Notes under the pieces: generated by a model
Databases searched by the model: none
What the model was told of the DNA's origin: nothing
Seen by the model: only the letters and a program-made list of their open reading frames with translations
Translations under genes and position numbers: made by a program
From: Pelargonium nanum
Lineage: Eukaryota > Streptophyta > Magnoliopsida > Geraniales > Geraniaceae
Reading direction: 5' to 3'
NCBI GenBank assembly: GCA_036897485.1
Contig: JAYMTF010000011.1
Coordinates: 1 to 64,000 of the forward strand
DNA length: 64,000 nt
Shown: positions 11,340 through 23,100 of the stretch, piece by piece
How positions within the stretch are numbered: the first letter of the stretch is position 1
Layout: each line of letters starts with the position of its first letter

Positions 11340-14300
11340 ATGGAGGTCTTCTACTACATGGTGTTTGGAGTCTTCGCTGCGGTGGTGGCAGCTCTCGAGC
11401 TCAGCAAGAACAACAAGGACCGAATCAACACCCCCTCTGCTTTCAACTCGTTCAAGAACAATTACCTCGTCGTTTACTCTCTCATGATGGGTACGGTAAC
11501 GAAATTGATTGCACTAGCTCTGTTTCTCTCTCAATTTCGTCTCAGATCTCGCTCGCTACTGTGTTTGTTACGTGCTTGCTGTTTTGAATGTGTTCTGCTG
11601 AGTTTGGAGACGAAACCGAGACCATTAGCTTCATTTCTCTCTTAATTTTGCCTTAGATCTCGCTCGTTTCTCTGTTTTTTGTACGCATTTTGCTGTTTTG
11701 AATGTGCTTATTGAGTTTGGAATTAGGATACGAAACCGAGACCATTACCTCCTAAACTCTCTCAATTTTGCCGCAGATCTCGCTCGTTTCTTTGTTTGTT
11801 ACGTATTTGCTGTTTTGAATGTGCTCGGCTGAGTTTGGAGCTCTCTCAATTTTGCCTGAGATCTCGCTCGTTTCTTTGATTGTTACGTATTTGCTGTTTT
11901 GAGTGTGCTTTGTTGAGTTTGGAGTTACGATCTGATCTGATCTGATCGGATCAATTTTGGTCTCTTTTATGGTTTGAGATTGAATTGGAACTACGTATTT
12001 GATAGATCTGTGTTTTAATTGCTATTTATTGATCTGATCGATCAATTTTGCAGAAGAGAGTAAAGAAATGCTCAGAAATGTTGACCTTATAGTGAGCTGC
12101 ATAGGGATTTGGATTTGGATCTGCATTGCCTTGTTCTGTTCAATGTTATTTTGTCTCATTTGCATTTGGCAATCTGTTTGGCTTCCCGGAAAATGCGGGG
12201 AAAGAAAAGGAAAAAGAACCTAGAAACTGTATAATTAATTATTCATGACTGGACTATAGGTGAATCATGTCAAATTTGGAATTAAATTTCACGTTTTATT
12301 TCTATGTTGTCAGTTTTGGCAGTGTTGAGTCACTGGTGTAGCTTCTAGTGCATATGATGACTATGTTTTATGGATCAGTTTTCTGCCTGGCTTGAGCAAT
12401 TGTTTACCTGTTACACAAGATCTGTTTACTTAAATACTTCTCTCATTCTGTTACTTTTGTTTACTTTTGAACAATGGTGTCTTCAACTTCTTTTGATGAT
12501 TCAACTCTTCACTGATTGATTTTATGGTCTGTTATTTGACTTAATACAAATTTATATATAGAATTGGTTGAAAATGAGATCTAAAACTTGCTTGGATCTA
12601 GTTGCCTATGATTGTTGATTTTTGTTTTGGTGATTGTTGGAAGACTGTTCAATTGTGCTTCTTAGTGAGGTCTAATCCTTTGTCTGATTGATGGTTGTTT
12701 ATGTGGAAATAGCTGGGGACTGGCTGCAAGGTCCTTATGTCTACTTCCTTTACAGTCATTATGGCTATGGGAAAGGGGAGATTGGACAGCTCTTTATTGC
12801 TGGTTTCGGGTCCTCCATGTTGTTTGGGACTATAGTGGGGTCTCTAGCCGACAAACAGTGAGAATTTTATCTTATTCCTTTTATTTATTTGTTTTTATAT
12901 TTTGTTCTACGTTATTCTCCCAATTCTTTTTAGATAGAACAACTTTCTTAAGAAATGTAAATTATGCCTTTTTGCATTCAGGGGTCGAAAGAGGGCATGT
13001 GTGACTTACTGCATCACTTACATACTGAGCTGCATCACCAAGCATTCTCCTCAGTACAAAGTATTGATGCTGGGTCGGATTTTGGGAGGCATTGCCACCT
13101 CTCTTCTATTTTCAGCATTTGAGTCATGGCTAGTGGCCGAACACAATAAGGTGAAGATTCACTTCTCTGCCCTTAACGTTAAAATATTATTCGTCACTAC
13201 TATGTATGAACTGTTTTCTAAGACATTGGTGCATTAAATGTTTGTTTGGGGTGGGAGTAAGAATTCCGTTAACTTGAAAACTGTACAAGGCGTTCCAACT
13301 CTACAATACATGACTATTTGGGTGTATTTGTAGGTTTATGTGATTATCTACTCCATTTGGTGAAAAGTCATTGGGTTGATTCTTGTTGGTTTTTGGAACT
13401 CTCCCGAATTATCTTCTTCTGCTTAACCGTGATTGAGAAAAAAAAGGTCAAATGAAAAAGAGGCGATTTAATGCTTGCGAGTGACTAAATTTTTTCAGGG
13501 AATTTAGGAAAAATCATATTTTTGTTTCCATCATAGATACTACTTTCAGAACACAATCGCCCACACATATGGAGTGTTTTATCTATGAGACCTAATAAAC
13601 TTCTCTTATTTTCTACTATCAGAATTGAAATTACTTTTTGTTTGTATCTATTTATGCATTTATCACATTAATATATCTGGATTCTGTCTCAATCAAGTGC
13701 CTTTTGTCTTCTCAAATGCGCAGAGGGGTTTTGAGCAACAATGGTTGTCAATAACATTCTCAAAGGCAGTGTTTCTTGGTAATGGTCTTGTGGCTATTCT
13801 GGCTGGGTTGTTCGGAAATCTACTTGTTGATTCCTTTTCCCTTGGGCCTGTCGCCCCCTTTGATGCCGCTTCATGCTTTCTCGCTATTGGCTTGGCCATT
13901 ATTTTATCTTCATGGAGTGAGAACTATGGAGACGCAACAGAGAGTAAAGACTTGCTAACCCAATTCAGAGGTGCTGCTGTAGCCATCGCTTCTGGTAGGT
14001 TCACTTTTCTTTTGACACTTAATAGTTCAATTCATTCTTCATATGATGACGGTGCCTACAAAAGTTCAAAAGTAGACCTTATGAACTCTGCAAAACCTGC
14101 AATATGACTTGTGCCATTGTTTAATGGTTTTACTAAAGCAATCACTGACATAAGATATCTATTCTTTCCCATTATAGTATCCTTTTGATCCTTGGTATGC
14201 TTTTGATTTTCATATGGAAGTATCTGGTGCTTTTTTATGAAGACATTATTTTCTTTTTTTGAAAATTATTTTTCCATGTATAAAAGGACGTGTTTTCCCA

Positions 14301-15858
14301 TGTAATGAATCATGATCGTTGGATTGTAATAAATGACCGAAATGGCACCCTGATGACAAGAGTATCAAGTGGTTCTTGGAAAAGGATTTTTCCATGTAAT
14401 GAATCATGACCATTGAATTGTAATAAATGATCAAAATGGCCCCTGATCGGGTGCCACCTCAGCTACATGGGAAAAACTTTTCGTTAGAGAACATGCACCA
14501 ATCGACTTCCTTTTACCTTTCCCGACTGTTAGTTATATTTTTGCTTCACTTAAATATTGTCGTTAACGTGTTGTAGATGAGAAGATTGCTCTGCTGGGTG
14601 CAATTCAGTCTCTGTTCGAAGGTTCTATGTACACCTTTGTTTTCCTCTGGACTCCTGCTTTGAGTCCAAATGGCGAAGACATTCCCCACGGTTTCATCTT
14701 CGCAACTTTTATGGTTTCTTCAATGATGGGAAGCTCTCTCGCATCCCGATTGATGGCCCGCGCCTCAAACAGAGTGGAAAGTTATATGCAGATTGTTTTT
14801 GCAGTCTCTGCCACTTCTCTCTTGCTCCCCATTGTCACCAGTGTATGTTAACACCACCAATTTACCTTCTTTTTTTCTTTCCATTTTCCCTAATTGTATA
14901 TTGAAGTCTAATTTCTCCTGTATTGAACAGTTCTTCGTAACGCCTTCAAACGAGAAAGGTGGAAGCATCTCATTTTCCGGCTGCATCAGTCTTCTCGGCT
15001 TCTGTGTCTTTGAGGCTTGTGTCGGGATATTTTGGCCATCTATCATGAAGATGAGATCCCAGTACATCCCCGAGGAGGCCCGAAGTACCATCATGAACTT
15101 TTTCCGCATTCCTCTCAATATATTTGTGTGCGTGGTGCTATACAATGTAAGTTTCGTGCTTTTTATATCACATATTGCTCTAATTCAATCACTCTTTATT
15201 AGCTGAAATGAATTTGTTACTTACTAGTCGTTTTTGGTTTTTTTTTTTGAAGGTTGATGCATTCCCCATCACTATTATGCTCGGCATGTGCTCAATTTTC
15301 CTTTTCATCGCGTGTTTCTTGCAACGTCGTCTCATGCTGGTTGCTGACAGGACAAGTAAGTACCAATATTGAATATGTTTTGTTGCTTTCTTGAGTTTTA
15401 GATACAAAAGTGCTTTCAAGTTTCAACTCTGTTTAATCAACAAAATACTCAACACTGAAAATTCAAGTGGAAATTCAAGTGGAACTGATTGATTGGTCAG
15501 TTCAATTATTTTATCACGAGCTGAGCTCTGGCTCGCTCGTTTGCACCCCTAAACACAAATCTGTCCAACACCAGGTCACTCTTTGTTTTGATGGTGTCAC
15601 TCGAGTCTGTTCGGGTTACATATTTTAAAAATGTGCGGGTTCAGATAAACCGAATCCGCAAGTTTCATATGATAACTCGATCGGATCCGACACAAAAATT
15701 ATTGGATCCGATCAGGACCGGCTATCTGATGGATCGGATATCACGAATACAAATTGCGATTTCTGCTTATAGTACTTACAATGGACACTATTTGTTTTGA
15801 TACAGAGACACAAGATTGGAAGGAAAAGGACACAGAAGTAGAGCCATTGAACATCTAA
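11340..15858 (+). CDS. MFS transporter of the MOT2/MFSD5 family (putative molybdate-type)
   Basis: Eight exons (11340-11490, 12713-12857, 12982-13150, 13724-13994, 14577-14842, 14931-15146, 15253-15355, 15806-15858) give 457 aa. The protein is almost wholly hydrophobic, with about 12 membrane spans. Family marks are the N-terminal FYYMVFGVFAAVVAALELS, DWLQGPYVYFLYSHYGYGKG, the MFS loop GSLADKQGRKRACVTYC, FSAFESWLVAEHN, and FEACVGIFWPSIMKMRSQYI. Relatives are the algal MOT2 molybdate transporter and animal MFSD5; transport in higher plants is inferred, not shown. The tail ends in charged residues (KEKDTEVEPLNI), probably cytosolic. Intron 1 holds four direct repeats, intron 4 a small MITE and intron 7 GGGTC-repeat material. 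Phases close throughout. Confidence 0.9.
11500..11935 (+). repeat. Four direct repeats in intron 1 of the MFS gene
   Basis: The unit (84-120 bp) runs CTCTCTCAATTTTGCC, AGATCTCGCTCGTTTCT, TTGTTACGTATTTGCTG, TTTTGAATGTGCT, GAGTTTGGAG. The anchor AGATCTCGCTCG starts at 11544, 11655, 11775 and 11859. Two units also share ACGAAACCGAGACCATTA. The array starts about 10 bases inside the first intron, and GATCTGATCTGATCGGATC follows it near 11929. Confidence 0.75.
14261..14482. mobile_element. Small inverted-repeat element with internal duplication, MFS intron 4
   Basis: The left end GAAAATTATTTTTCCATGTA pairs with the right end TACATGGGAAAAACTTTTC. Inside, TAATGAATCATGA plus TGTAATAAATGA and AATGGC occur twice (about 14302-14350 and 14396-14440). 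It is non-coding and MITE-like; the superfamily is not clear. Confidence 0.45.
15560..15780. repeat. GGGTC-rich repeat copy in MFS intron 7
   Basis: Words such as TCGGGTTACATATTT, CGGGTTCAGATAAACCG, ACTCGATCGGATCCGAC and GATCAGGACCGG mark this as a member of the same dispersed family. The ends are poorly defined. Confidence 0.4.
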
Positions 15859-17117
15859 ACCGATGTTTGGCCACCCGCAAATTTGGGAGGTCATCGGCTG
15901 ATCCAAATGCCAGATTCTCGTGGGTCAAGCTGTAGGTATGAGCAAATTTTATAGTGTAAGGTTTTACAAAATGTTAAAGAAACACAGTTAGATCTGCCCA
16001 GACAAAAAGAAACATTAGGGGAGAGACTAAATGTGGGTTTGAACCTTAGTCAATTTTTAGTGGGTATTGAAGGAAGGAAGGAAACATTTTAGAGTCATAA
16101 ATTTCAATTATTGTAGGAATTATATGTCCACAACTATTGTAATTCCAGTGTCATTCTTTGTTTCTAATCTCTGTTGTTGCATAAAGTGCTAATGGAGAGT
16201 AGTTAAAATTGCACTATCAAAGTTTTGTTATTGTTCTGCTTTATTTTACTGAGAAATGCAATGCTAAAGATTCGAGTAGCAATTCGGGTTTTATTACCAA
16301 GATTATTTGTAAAACCCAATTTCTAAAAAAATACAAACCGAAAAACCTGTAAAGTAGCCCAATCTACAAAACTAGTTTTGACATAATTTTAACGTCATAT
16401 TCTATTTATTGACACATTATTTTAAACAATGTCACAAAATTGAATTTCCGGCCAACTTCTAATATGACAAAGGGGGGAGAATGTAGTCTTATCTCCAAAA
16501 TGAATGAAGTTAACAGTTTGAAACCGAACTCGCAAGCACTTGAAACGCAACCCAAAAATTTCCCGAACAATTTCCAGGTACGGGGCATAATATGGGCTCG
16601 ACCATTTTATGAGTCGGACTTCAGATGAGTCTTTCTTGAGAAAAAGCAGTTCGGACAGGCCCGTACCTTTTGTATGTAAACTCGACCCAACACGCACATC
16701 TCCAGATCAGGTTTGGGTTGGGCTTTTTCAACCTGAGCTCAACTCGATACCCGATTCGCCACCATTTCACGCCTTCGGGTCAGGTTTGGGCTGGGACTTT
16801 TCAACCTGAGCCCAACTTGAAACCCAAATTGCCAATCATCAAGATTTACATGATCCCATCAAAGCTTTAATAATAGTGACAAAGCAATGAAGCCTACATT
16901 TCCGTTCTCCTATTATGGGTGAATATAATCCTTAGTGTGAAAAAACAAAAACTTGTATAACAGAAGAAACCACAAATGTCAAACTTACCTATTCATTTTT
17001 TCTGAACAGAAGGAAAAATAATAACCATCCAACCCGAATGGGACAAAAATTGAAAGAAAACACGACTAATTGTACATCTGATTCCCGACAAAATCGCGTA
17101 CCTTCTAACGAGTCGCC
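15859..17117. other. Tail-to-tail spacer between MFS and MIP2 genes
   Basis: No coding exon is seen. It contains both 3' UTRs and a GGGTC-rich block at 16560-16835. In that block a ~70-bp piece (GGTTTGGGTTGGGC, TTTTCAACCTGAGC) is present twice in tandem and ends AAACCCAAATTGCCAATC, similar to the right end of other copies. Confidence 0.5.
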
Positions 17118-20100
17118 TCATCTTACCAATGCTAGTGCAGATCGGATCAGATTCCCCAACTTGACTCTCACGCCAGAAACAGTATATTTCAAACCATCGC
17201 ACGAGCCTGTCTCTTTTGAGGGAAGCTCATCATCCTCAAGTGCAGAGAGCTGCTGTTTCAGGTACCTACTCACACTCGTGTCTGCAATGTTGATGAGTCT
17301 GAGAGAAGCATTAGTGTGCATAAATTTTGTTACCATGAATCCAGCAAGAACTTGCTGATCTGCCATCACCAGCTCGGATATGAAGCTCGGGAAGAGGATT
17401 TTCCTGAAAAGGAGAAAAGATTCTTCTTCGTTTCTGTGTTCGTTGTTTCTGTTCTGTGTCAGGTTAGACAGCTTTGATTCTAGACACTGGCGGGGGGGAT
17501 ATCCCCCCCCCGAGCAGACGTAAGAGAAAGTCGTGCCATATGAGGATTTGGTGATGATTGTGGATATGAGCCCGGAAGATAACATTAGGGTTAAGAACTC
17601 GAGGTCTCTACTTATAGCGTCAGAGATGCCTCCTTGTTTCAGCTTGTCCTCTACTGAATCCAGACACTGCATGCGTATAGCTTCGTAAGGGAACAAGAGC
17701 GATATCTTTAAAGCAATGAAGCAGTCTATCCCGAGAATGTTCTGGTTCAAGCTCGTGGCTTCGTTTTCATCAAGCAATGTCCCGCTAGATTTTGATAGAG
17801 ATAGGTCGATGAGTCTCAGTATGTCTCTGAATTGGGATAGTGTGATGAACTTTTCAAAGATCGCAACCCAACAAGCGTGTAACGGGTGGATTGAAATCGA
17901 GCTCAAGCTCTCTTTCGTTTTCTTTTCTTCGGCTTCCGTTTCCTGAGAGCTATCCCATCCCTCATCCCAATCATCGTTGCCCCAATTGTTTCCCGAACCA
18001 GACGATGCTTTGGGAGAAGCTTCCTCGTCTCTCCTCCCAATTACGAAAAGGCCCTCCCATTCTCCCAAAATGGCGAGCAAAGCGTCAAAGTGAGCGTCTG
18101 TATTTGCGGTTCCACAAAGCTTCAAGAAGCAAGAAATTGTAGTGTCCACGTTCACGAGATCATCGGTTGTGATTTCTATGCTCGGTGAAATGGATGCTGC
18201 AAGCTGAGAAGATTTCAGGGCAACCAAAGTACTCGTAAACCGGCTAGAATGATCTGTTTGATTCGATGAGCCCTCGTTTGGAGCAGCATCGCTCTCTTTA
18301 TCTGTATAGTGTGACAACTCATCCCAACTTTCCCATGGCAAAACACGGGATTGAAACTCAGAGGAGAAGCCCTTGATACTTCTACCTGCAATATGCTGCA
18401 TAAGCTCCAGAACATAAACCCGAACATAATTCGGTAACTGCAAATTATCAGAGAACTTGGCCATTCTTCCCCAAACTGCGTGTCTGACACTATTCAACAG
18501 CTCCAAATCATTTTCAAACTTACTCAACGATGATAACAGTTGAAACAAATTCTGGCGACTAGCAGTTTCGCTAACCAAATCTTGTAGAATTGGTTCCAAT
18601 ATATTCAAATAGAGACGAGGAAGGTCCGGGAACTCCGTGTCAGAAGATGGACACTGAGATAAAGCTGCAGAGAATACATCTGCAACAGCACTAAATCCGC
18701 ACCCAGAAAATACCATCTCTCTACAGAATATGAAAATTTCCCGAGAAAAGTCACCGATCATACCATGATTTAAGTAACCGAGAATGGTGCCCCAGCCCTG
18801 ACTTGGCGAGATACTATCCTCCACAACCAGCCTCATGAAAACCTTCAGAAAACACATTAAGCTCTCAGGATTGAATTTAACAGTTTCCTCCGAGTTATCA
18901 CGGGAAGCAATATCCTGCATTTCGTCAGCCAATTTAATCCAAAAATTTAAGAGGATAATCAGGCACTCCTGCCACGAAGAGTTATCGGGTAGACTCTCCC
19001 AAGAGCCATACAGCGGAACCACAATTGTGAAGTACTTCTTCATGATGTCGAAACTGTCTGAATATGCCAAGAGTCTGATATACATTCTGCAACGATTGTA
19101 TGTATGCTCGAGTTGACTTATTAAGGTCTGAAGGCCATCGGGGCTGTCAATTTTCAAATCTGTCTTAGCTTTACTTTCCAAAGATTTCAACAAACTCAAA
19201 AGATAATGCTTGTAGACATCCTGCCACGAAATAAGACCCTCGGGTACCGAATCAGTATAGATACCAGAAAAGACTCCAACCATTTTAGCCAAAGCTTCCA
19301 AACTCAATTCATCGATGTGTGCATAGACTTCGTTGCTGAAACACTCTAAGTTCAAACCGCCTAGCCCAGCAACATTTTTGAAGTTCATATCCTTAATAAA
19401 GGAAACTCTTGCACATTCTTGCCCAATGACCTGGTACAAACGAGGTAACTCCAGGTTAGATAAATGTGCGGGATCTGGGAGAATTGCTGATTGCGATTCT
19501 CGGGTTTCTTCTAACTGTAAGTAGCATTCTGAGAGCAGGTCAAATATGTAAGAAAGGCGCTGTTTGTTGCACCCGTTGATTGCGGGGTATACAACCACAG
19601 AAAGAGCTTTGATGGTCTCTGAAGCGTAACCAAGTATTTCTCCTTTGACTTCTGAAATTTCAGTCGCAATATCATCATTGGTCCAAACTTCAGAAATAAG
19701 GATAGCACATAGGTAGCGCAGTAATACCTGATCCAAGAAACAAAGAAAGCATGAGATTTAATGGATCAAATTGTTGATACCTTCAATTACACATGCATGT
19801 GAATCCACATACCTCAGCCCGATTCAGACTATAGGTTTGCACTAATCTCAGTACGTCCTTCAAAATATGCTTCTTCTCTAATTTAACTGAATCAACTAGG
19901 GAAAGAACGACACTCTCGATGTAGGTCAAATCCCCTGACAAGAAGCGTGCAGTGTCAACCCCAGGAATTATTTGCTCTAATGTTCTAGAATGATCCGCCA
20001 CACGCTTCTGTTCTTCTATTTTCAGTTTCCATTCTCTCCAAAATGTGGATTGTACTTCGTCAATTTTGTCTAATTCATCTGGATTCAAGAGAAGAAACAT

Positions 20101-23100
20101 AACGACCAAAAGACACTCATCAAAACATGGAAAAATAATAATAAACAGCATTTTAGAACTTATTTAACATCAGAGCATTGAAAATAGAATAGTATTAAAA
20201 TGAAACAATTTATGCAAACAAGTAATGCCAATCACCAGAACTAAGCGCTGAGTGCTTCTCTTTAAATTTCTTCAGCAGCAGCTCCCTCCTCTGAGCAGGT
20301 CCTTCACACTCGGCTCCCGAATTATGCAATAAGCTATATATCATCCCCACATTCATGATGCTACAAATTTCTTGGTAATCACTCCTGTTCCCGAGTTGCT
20401 CTTCTATGATTTCAACACCACTAGAGGCATCCAAAAGATTTAACAAAAAGGAGCACCCTATAACATCTTCCTCTTCACTAACAGATGGTTCAATAATTGA
20501 TTTAGCCAGATCAGCAATCAGATCGTCTCTAGGGGCAAAGCCATTCCTCGCCAACCATGATAGAATAGTCATTATCGCTTGTGTTCTTACACTCGCATAT
20601 TGCTTTTCAGGAATTAACTTGCTACCATGTTGCCCTTTCCCGCTCAATTCAAGCAACCATGGAAGTTGAAGAGAACAAAATGACGAAATTTTTCCATCTT
20701 CCTTAAGAATAGATTCCCAATTGGTGCCCTTCTCATCAGGCAAGCTTTTAGCAACAGTAGAAAATATCTTTTGGATGTCACTGAAATGGTCCTCTAGATC
20801 ATCGTTGGCAACACCTTCACCCGGACCAGAGCCATCTGTATGGTTGTGGAAAGTAGCAAATGAGGCAACTGGGGAATTTTGATGTGAGAATGTAGGAGAA
20901 TCTGTCCCTGTCAACATCATTAATGTTTCGCACTGCGCTTGCAAGTCTAGATCTTTCCAAGCATGGAGAAGCTCGCTAATAGACTCTTCGTCACAATGGC
21001 TCAAAGCAAAACCTAGAAGATGCTTCCGAGAACTTGTATCCATGTTTTCAAGGGCGGGACCCCTTGCTATTGCAGCACATAAGTCCCAAATGAGACCATG
21101 GCCTTTTCTAGCTAAAGCAAGGCAAAGATCAAATGCCAATTGCAGATCACCAGCAACTGCAGCTTCTCTAGCAATAGCTTCCTCAACAGCTGATATTTCA
21201 TCAGGAGAGGTTAACCCAAGTAGTTTGGAAACCTCGATAAGTTCGTCCACATCAAGATAGGCTCCAGCTTGGCAGGTAATTGCCATTTTGATAATTTCCA
21301 TAGGGTCTTTTATTTGCCTGAATTGCACCGGCAGAATAGTCACCCCAAGGTTTGGAAGTTTAATAGTGAGAGCCTCGATAATATCAGCCTCTGCTTGAAC
21401 ATTTCTGCTACTTGGAAATAAATTCAGGCATTCCTTAGCCTTCCATATCTGAGAAAAATCAACAAAATGCAATTAAAATATATATTTTAAAGAATAAGAG
21501 AGTGCCTCATGGTGTACATTTCGATAGCTCAAGCCGTGACATATCATGTATGATGTAACCGTATTGATGAATGTAATAACATGCAAGGAAATAAAACATG
21601 ATGCAGTAATCAAATTCCATGGAATAAAAAGTATCAAACCATAGCTAGGTATCATCACACGAAAAGATAACTTGTCTTGCTTACTTACTTCTGAGCAAGC
21701 AAGACTTGAAGCTGAGAAAAAATACTCTCTTGCAGCTTGAATAACAAGGTTTTCAGCCTTCTCTGATGCCAAAGGAACTGAACTTGTACCCTTCAAATAA
21801 TTTCTGGCAAGAGAAAACTTCCCAGCTTTCAGCAATCCTCTGCAGTATTCCATAAGCATGTACTCCAGGTCGAGGAAAGGAAAAGCCTTCTCCCTTAAGC
21901 ATTGCATATCTCGCCACATGTTTGCCCAATCATTATCGGAGCGGCCCGGCTGTCGACGAATAAATTTTGAGAGTATAAGGCGAATTATTTGCTTTACACC
22001 TTTTTCATCAGTATGAGCCTCTAGGAAAAAGTATGCTGGCTTTGGGACCTGTTTATAACCAAGATAGATAGCCACTTAAAATTTGATGCAAAAAATAAAA
22101 AATAAAAAAATCAGCTGCGATCAATCACAGAACAATATGTCTATAATGATATACATCCTTCAAAATCCCCTTATATTCAGTGGCAATTGCTTATCAAAAC
22201 ATATCTACATACCTGAAAATAAGGAACTTAGATAACCAAAACTTACACTATATACGATATTTTTTTTGTATTATTATGGATCAACAAAGTCGTTGATGAG
22301 CTGAGTGAACTAATGATTATGAGCAAATCAAGATCCGCAGCATTCAGCTATCCATAATACCATTCAAAAATACTGATTCCCATCGATTCAGGTATCATTT
22401 TTTATTGATGTTGGAAGTTAAGTACACACCTCATAAATCCCTCTAAAGAAACTCGCATTCAATACAGAAAAAGCGCACCTGGTAAAATGCCAACAACCTC
22501 CCCGCCTCAATATGGCCTTCTGCCAGTTTGACTCTTTTCTCAAGGCCCTCAATACGATATTCAGAATCTGCAAGTTCAATATTCTCCATTATGCTAAAAG
22601 AAACAAAGGAGGCAAAAAAATAATGAGATAGAGAGAGGACGAGAGAGAAACCTTATAATTAGAAAAATATAAGAAGCCTTATTTTTCATATATTGAATCA
22701 CAATCCATGAGGCAGAACTAACCTTGAATTTGTGGAAGGTTTGACAATATGGATGCCATGGTATTCCACCTATCCATAACTGTGCAGGAATATATGCATT
22801 GCAGACCACAATCAACAGCTTCAGCCTCATCCTTAAAAAACCTGGTTGTTTCAAGGTCTTTTGATCCCTCATCAATCACAATCAAGCACAAGTCTAATTT
22901 ATTCTCAGTAGCAATTTCTTTCAGCCATTTGACCAGAAATGATTGAGGCTTCTCACTATCTCCAGTAAGCTGGTTATCAGCCACCTGATTTGAGTTAAGA
23001 TCATGACACCTCTTTTGCATAAATGGAATCGCATGATCACGTAGTCTTTCGATCACATTTTCCTCTTTGACTCCCTTCAGCATCATTCGGAACTTTTCAT

